From Alphaproteobacteria bacterium UBA1002 (GTDB lineage Bacteria; Pseudomonadota; Alphaproteobacteria; Rickettsiales; UBA998), in NCBI GenBank assembly GCA_002291845.1, contig DBAU01000104.1, forward strand, positions 1-15,146: a stretch of DNA of 15,146 nt, given 5' to 3'. A model generated the notes under the pieces. The model was given only the letters and a program-made list of their open reading frames with translations, did no database searches and was not told the origin of the DNA. Numbering within the stretch: the first letter of the stretch is position 1; each line of letters opens with the position of its first letter. Shown here one piece after another: positions 13,997 to 15,146 of the stretch. The translations under genes were made by a program, and so were the position numbers.

Positions 13997-14019
13997 CGCC
14001 TGCCTTCCGATAGCAGGCG
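13997..14019. repeat. Hairpin between dnaX and ybaB
   Basis: CGCCTGC (13997-14003) pairs perfectly with GCAGGCG (14013-14019) around a 9-nt loop in the 158-bp gap after dnaX. No T-tract follows, so it is probably not an intrinsic terminator; it could slow message decay or mark a processing site. The gap otherwise shows nothing clear apart from the ybaB ribosome-binding site. Confidence 0.4.
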
Positions 14020-14121
14020 AACTTGCCAAAGCGCCTCGCCGTGACGAAAAATCGCAAGCACACGCTTGTCGTCTCCTCTGCCTCACCCTATAACCAACCA
14101 AGCACATTCAGGAGATGCCCC

Positions 14122-14442
14122 ATGAACATTCAAAAAATGATGAAGCAAGCGCAGCAGATGCAGCAGAAAATCACCGAGCTGCAGGCGGATTTGGAGAAGC
14201 GTGAGACTGAAGGCGCAGCCGGCGGCGGCATGGTGAAAGTCACGCTGAACGGCAAAGGCAGCATGCTGAAAATCTCCATCGACCCATCCCTGATCGACAA
14301 AGATGAAAAAGAGATGCTGGAAGATCTCATCGTCGCCGCGCACAACGATGCGAAGGGCAAAGTGGAGTCCAGCTTCAACGATGAAATGGGCAAAGTCGCC
14401 GGCGGCCTTGGCCTCCCCGGTGGGCTGAAACTACCGTTTTAA
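14122..14442 (+). CDS. ybaB: YbaB/EbfC family nucleoid-associated protein
   Basis: A small dimeric DNA-binding protein of the YbaB/EbfC family, found across bacteria beside dnaX and recR and linked to nucleoid structure and repair. The 106-aa protein shows the family plan: an N-terminal amphipathic helix beginning MNIQKMMKQAQQMQ and rich in Gln and Lys (residues 1-30), a GGGMVKVTLNGKGSMLKISIDPSL strand region at about 34-57, a helical stretch LEDLIVAAHNDAK near 66-78, and a Gly/Leu-rich tail GGLGLPGGLKLPF. I chose the ATG at 14122 because AGGAGAT starts 12 nt upstream and the helix begins right there; the longer frame from 14023 has a non-family N-terminus. Confidence 0.95.
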   Translation: MNIQKMMKQAQQMQQKITELQADLEKRETEGAAGGGMVKVTLNGKGSMLKISIDPSLIDKDEKEMLEDLIVAAHNDAKGKVESSFNDEMGKVAGGLGLPGGLKLPF

Positions 14443-14493
14443 TCGTGCGGCCCCTTAACCTCAGACAGACACCTGCACCACTGACACGTTCTG

Positions 14494-15090
14494 ATGCCCG
14501 CCCCCTCGCCCATTGAACAGCTGATTCATCAGGTCGGACGCCTGCCCGGTCTCGGCCCGCGCTCCGCGCGCCGGGTGGTACTGCAGATGATCAAGCGCCC
14601 TGAGGCCCTGATGCAGCCGCTCATTGCTGCCATGCAGGGCGTGATGGGCAGCATTGTTACCTGCTCCACCTGCGGAAACCTCGATAGCACGGACCCCTGC
14701 GGCATCTGCACCGATACGCGGCGCGACGCACGCACCATCTGCGTGGTGGAGGAGCTGTCCGACCTGTGGGCGATGGAGCGCTCACACCTTTACCGCGGCA
14801 CGTATCACGTGCTGGGTGGCGTGCTCTCCGCCATGGACCAGATCGGCCCGGAAAAGCTGAACGTCGATACATTGATTAAACGCGCAGCCAGCGATGCGGT
14901 AGAAGAGGTTATTTTAGCAACAAACGCGACCGTGGACGGCCAGACCACCGCCCACTACCTCACCGAGCGCCTGAAGGACGCAAACGTCAAAATCACCCGC
15001 CTCGCCCAAGGCATCCCGCTCGGTGGCGAACTGGATTATCTCGATGACGGGACGCTCGGCGCGGCACTGAAGGCACGGCTGCCGTTTTAA
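14494..15090 (+). CDS. recR: Recombination mediator protein RecR
   Basis: RecR acts with RecO (and RecF) to load RecA onto single-stranded DNA coated with SSB, for gap repair. At 198 aa it is of normal length. It has the helix-hairpin-helix LPGLGPRSARRVVLQM at 17-32, a zinc finger with Cys57, Cys60, Cys69 and Cys72 (CSTC...CGIC), a Toprim domain from about 80 beginning ICVVEE with the conserved acidic pair, ATNATVDGQTTAHYL at 142-156, and the family end RLAQGIPLGGELDYLDDGTL at 169-188. The start ATG has no evident ribosome-binding site, and the 51-nt gap after ybaB suggests one transcript. The order dnaX-ybaB-recR is a widely conserved replication and repair cluster. Confidence 0.97.
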   Translation: MPAPSPIEQLIHQVGRLPGLGPRSARRVVLQMIKRPEALMQPLIAAMQGVMGSIVTCSTCGNLDSTDPCGICTDTRRDARTICVVEELSDLWAMERSHLYRGTYHVLGGVLSAMDQIGPEKLNVDTLIKRAASDAVEEVILATNATVDGQTTAHYLTERLKDANVKITRLAQGIPLGGELDYLDDGTLGAALKARLPF

Positions 15091-15094
15091 TTTA

Positions 15095-15146
15095 TCGTCA
15101 TTCCCGCGAAAGCGGCCATCTCCCTTCGTCATGCTGAACTTGTTTC
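15095..15146. repeat. Dispersed palindromic-type repeat, cut by the right edge
   Basis: Just after recR, CGTCATTCCCGCGAAAGCGG begins at 15096 and contains a CCGC-GAAA-GCGG hairpin (15104-15115). A second element, CGTCATGCTGAACTTGTTTC, follows at 15127-15146. Both resemble intergenic repeat consensus sequences that I recall from many proteobacterial genomes, where they often form long hairpins after genes. Here the first appears degenerate on its right arm (GGCCATC instead of GGGAATG). A role as recR terminator cannot be judged because the window ends. Confidence 0.55.

Overview
The window reads as a housekeeping stretch of a moderately GC-rich alphaproteobacterial chromosome. The best lineage markers are a small DUF1150-type protein ending in VSVH, a family I know only from Alphaproteobacteria, and a block in the order SRP RNA, dnaX, ybaB, recR. 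I cannot name a genus. A dispersed palindrome-type repeat begins at the right edge.

Left part (1-4987). The 5' part of ilvD (dihydroxy-acid dehydratase) runs off the left edge on the minus strand. A DUF1150 gene diverges from it and converges on xthA (exonuclease III). A small HNH nuclease-like gene diverges from xthA. Next is a 474-aa alanine-rich protein that I do not recognise and that carries weak internal repeats. It converges, within 3 nt and inside an inverted repeat, on a minus-strand folB-moeB/thiF pair whose genes overlap by 11 nt.

Middle part (5036-8322). coaBC has a readable sigma70-type promoter and is followed by dut and cysK, which overlap by ATGA. The three probably form one operon. 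CysK makes the cysteine that the CoaB half of CoaBC consumes. Downstream, a strong Fur-box match precedes a small exported helical protein of DUF6746 type.

Right part (8329-15146). ftsK lies on the minus strand. Between it and the SRP RNA gene ffs is a short non-coding region with a perfect palindrome and an inverted repeat. Then, all on the plus strand, come ffs, a membrane acyltransferase inserted in the usual ffs-dnaX block, dnaX, ybaB and recR. The last three serve replication and recombinational repair.

I found no tRNA, rRNA, CRISPR array, insertion sequence or toxin-antitoxin pair, and no gene-free stretch longer than about 300 bases. I found no convincing new multi-gene system. The least explained items are the 474-aa orphan, the Fur-box-linked small exported protein, the palindrome upstream of ffs, and the acyltransferase between ffs and dnaX.
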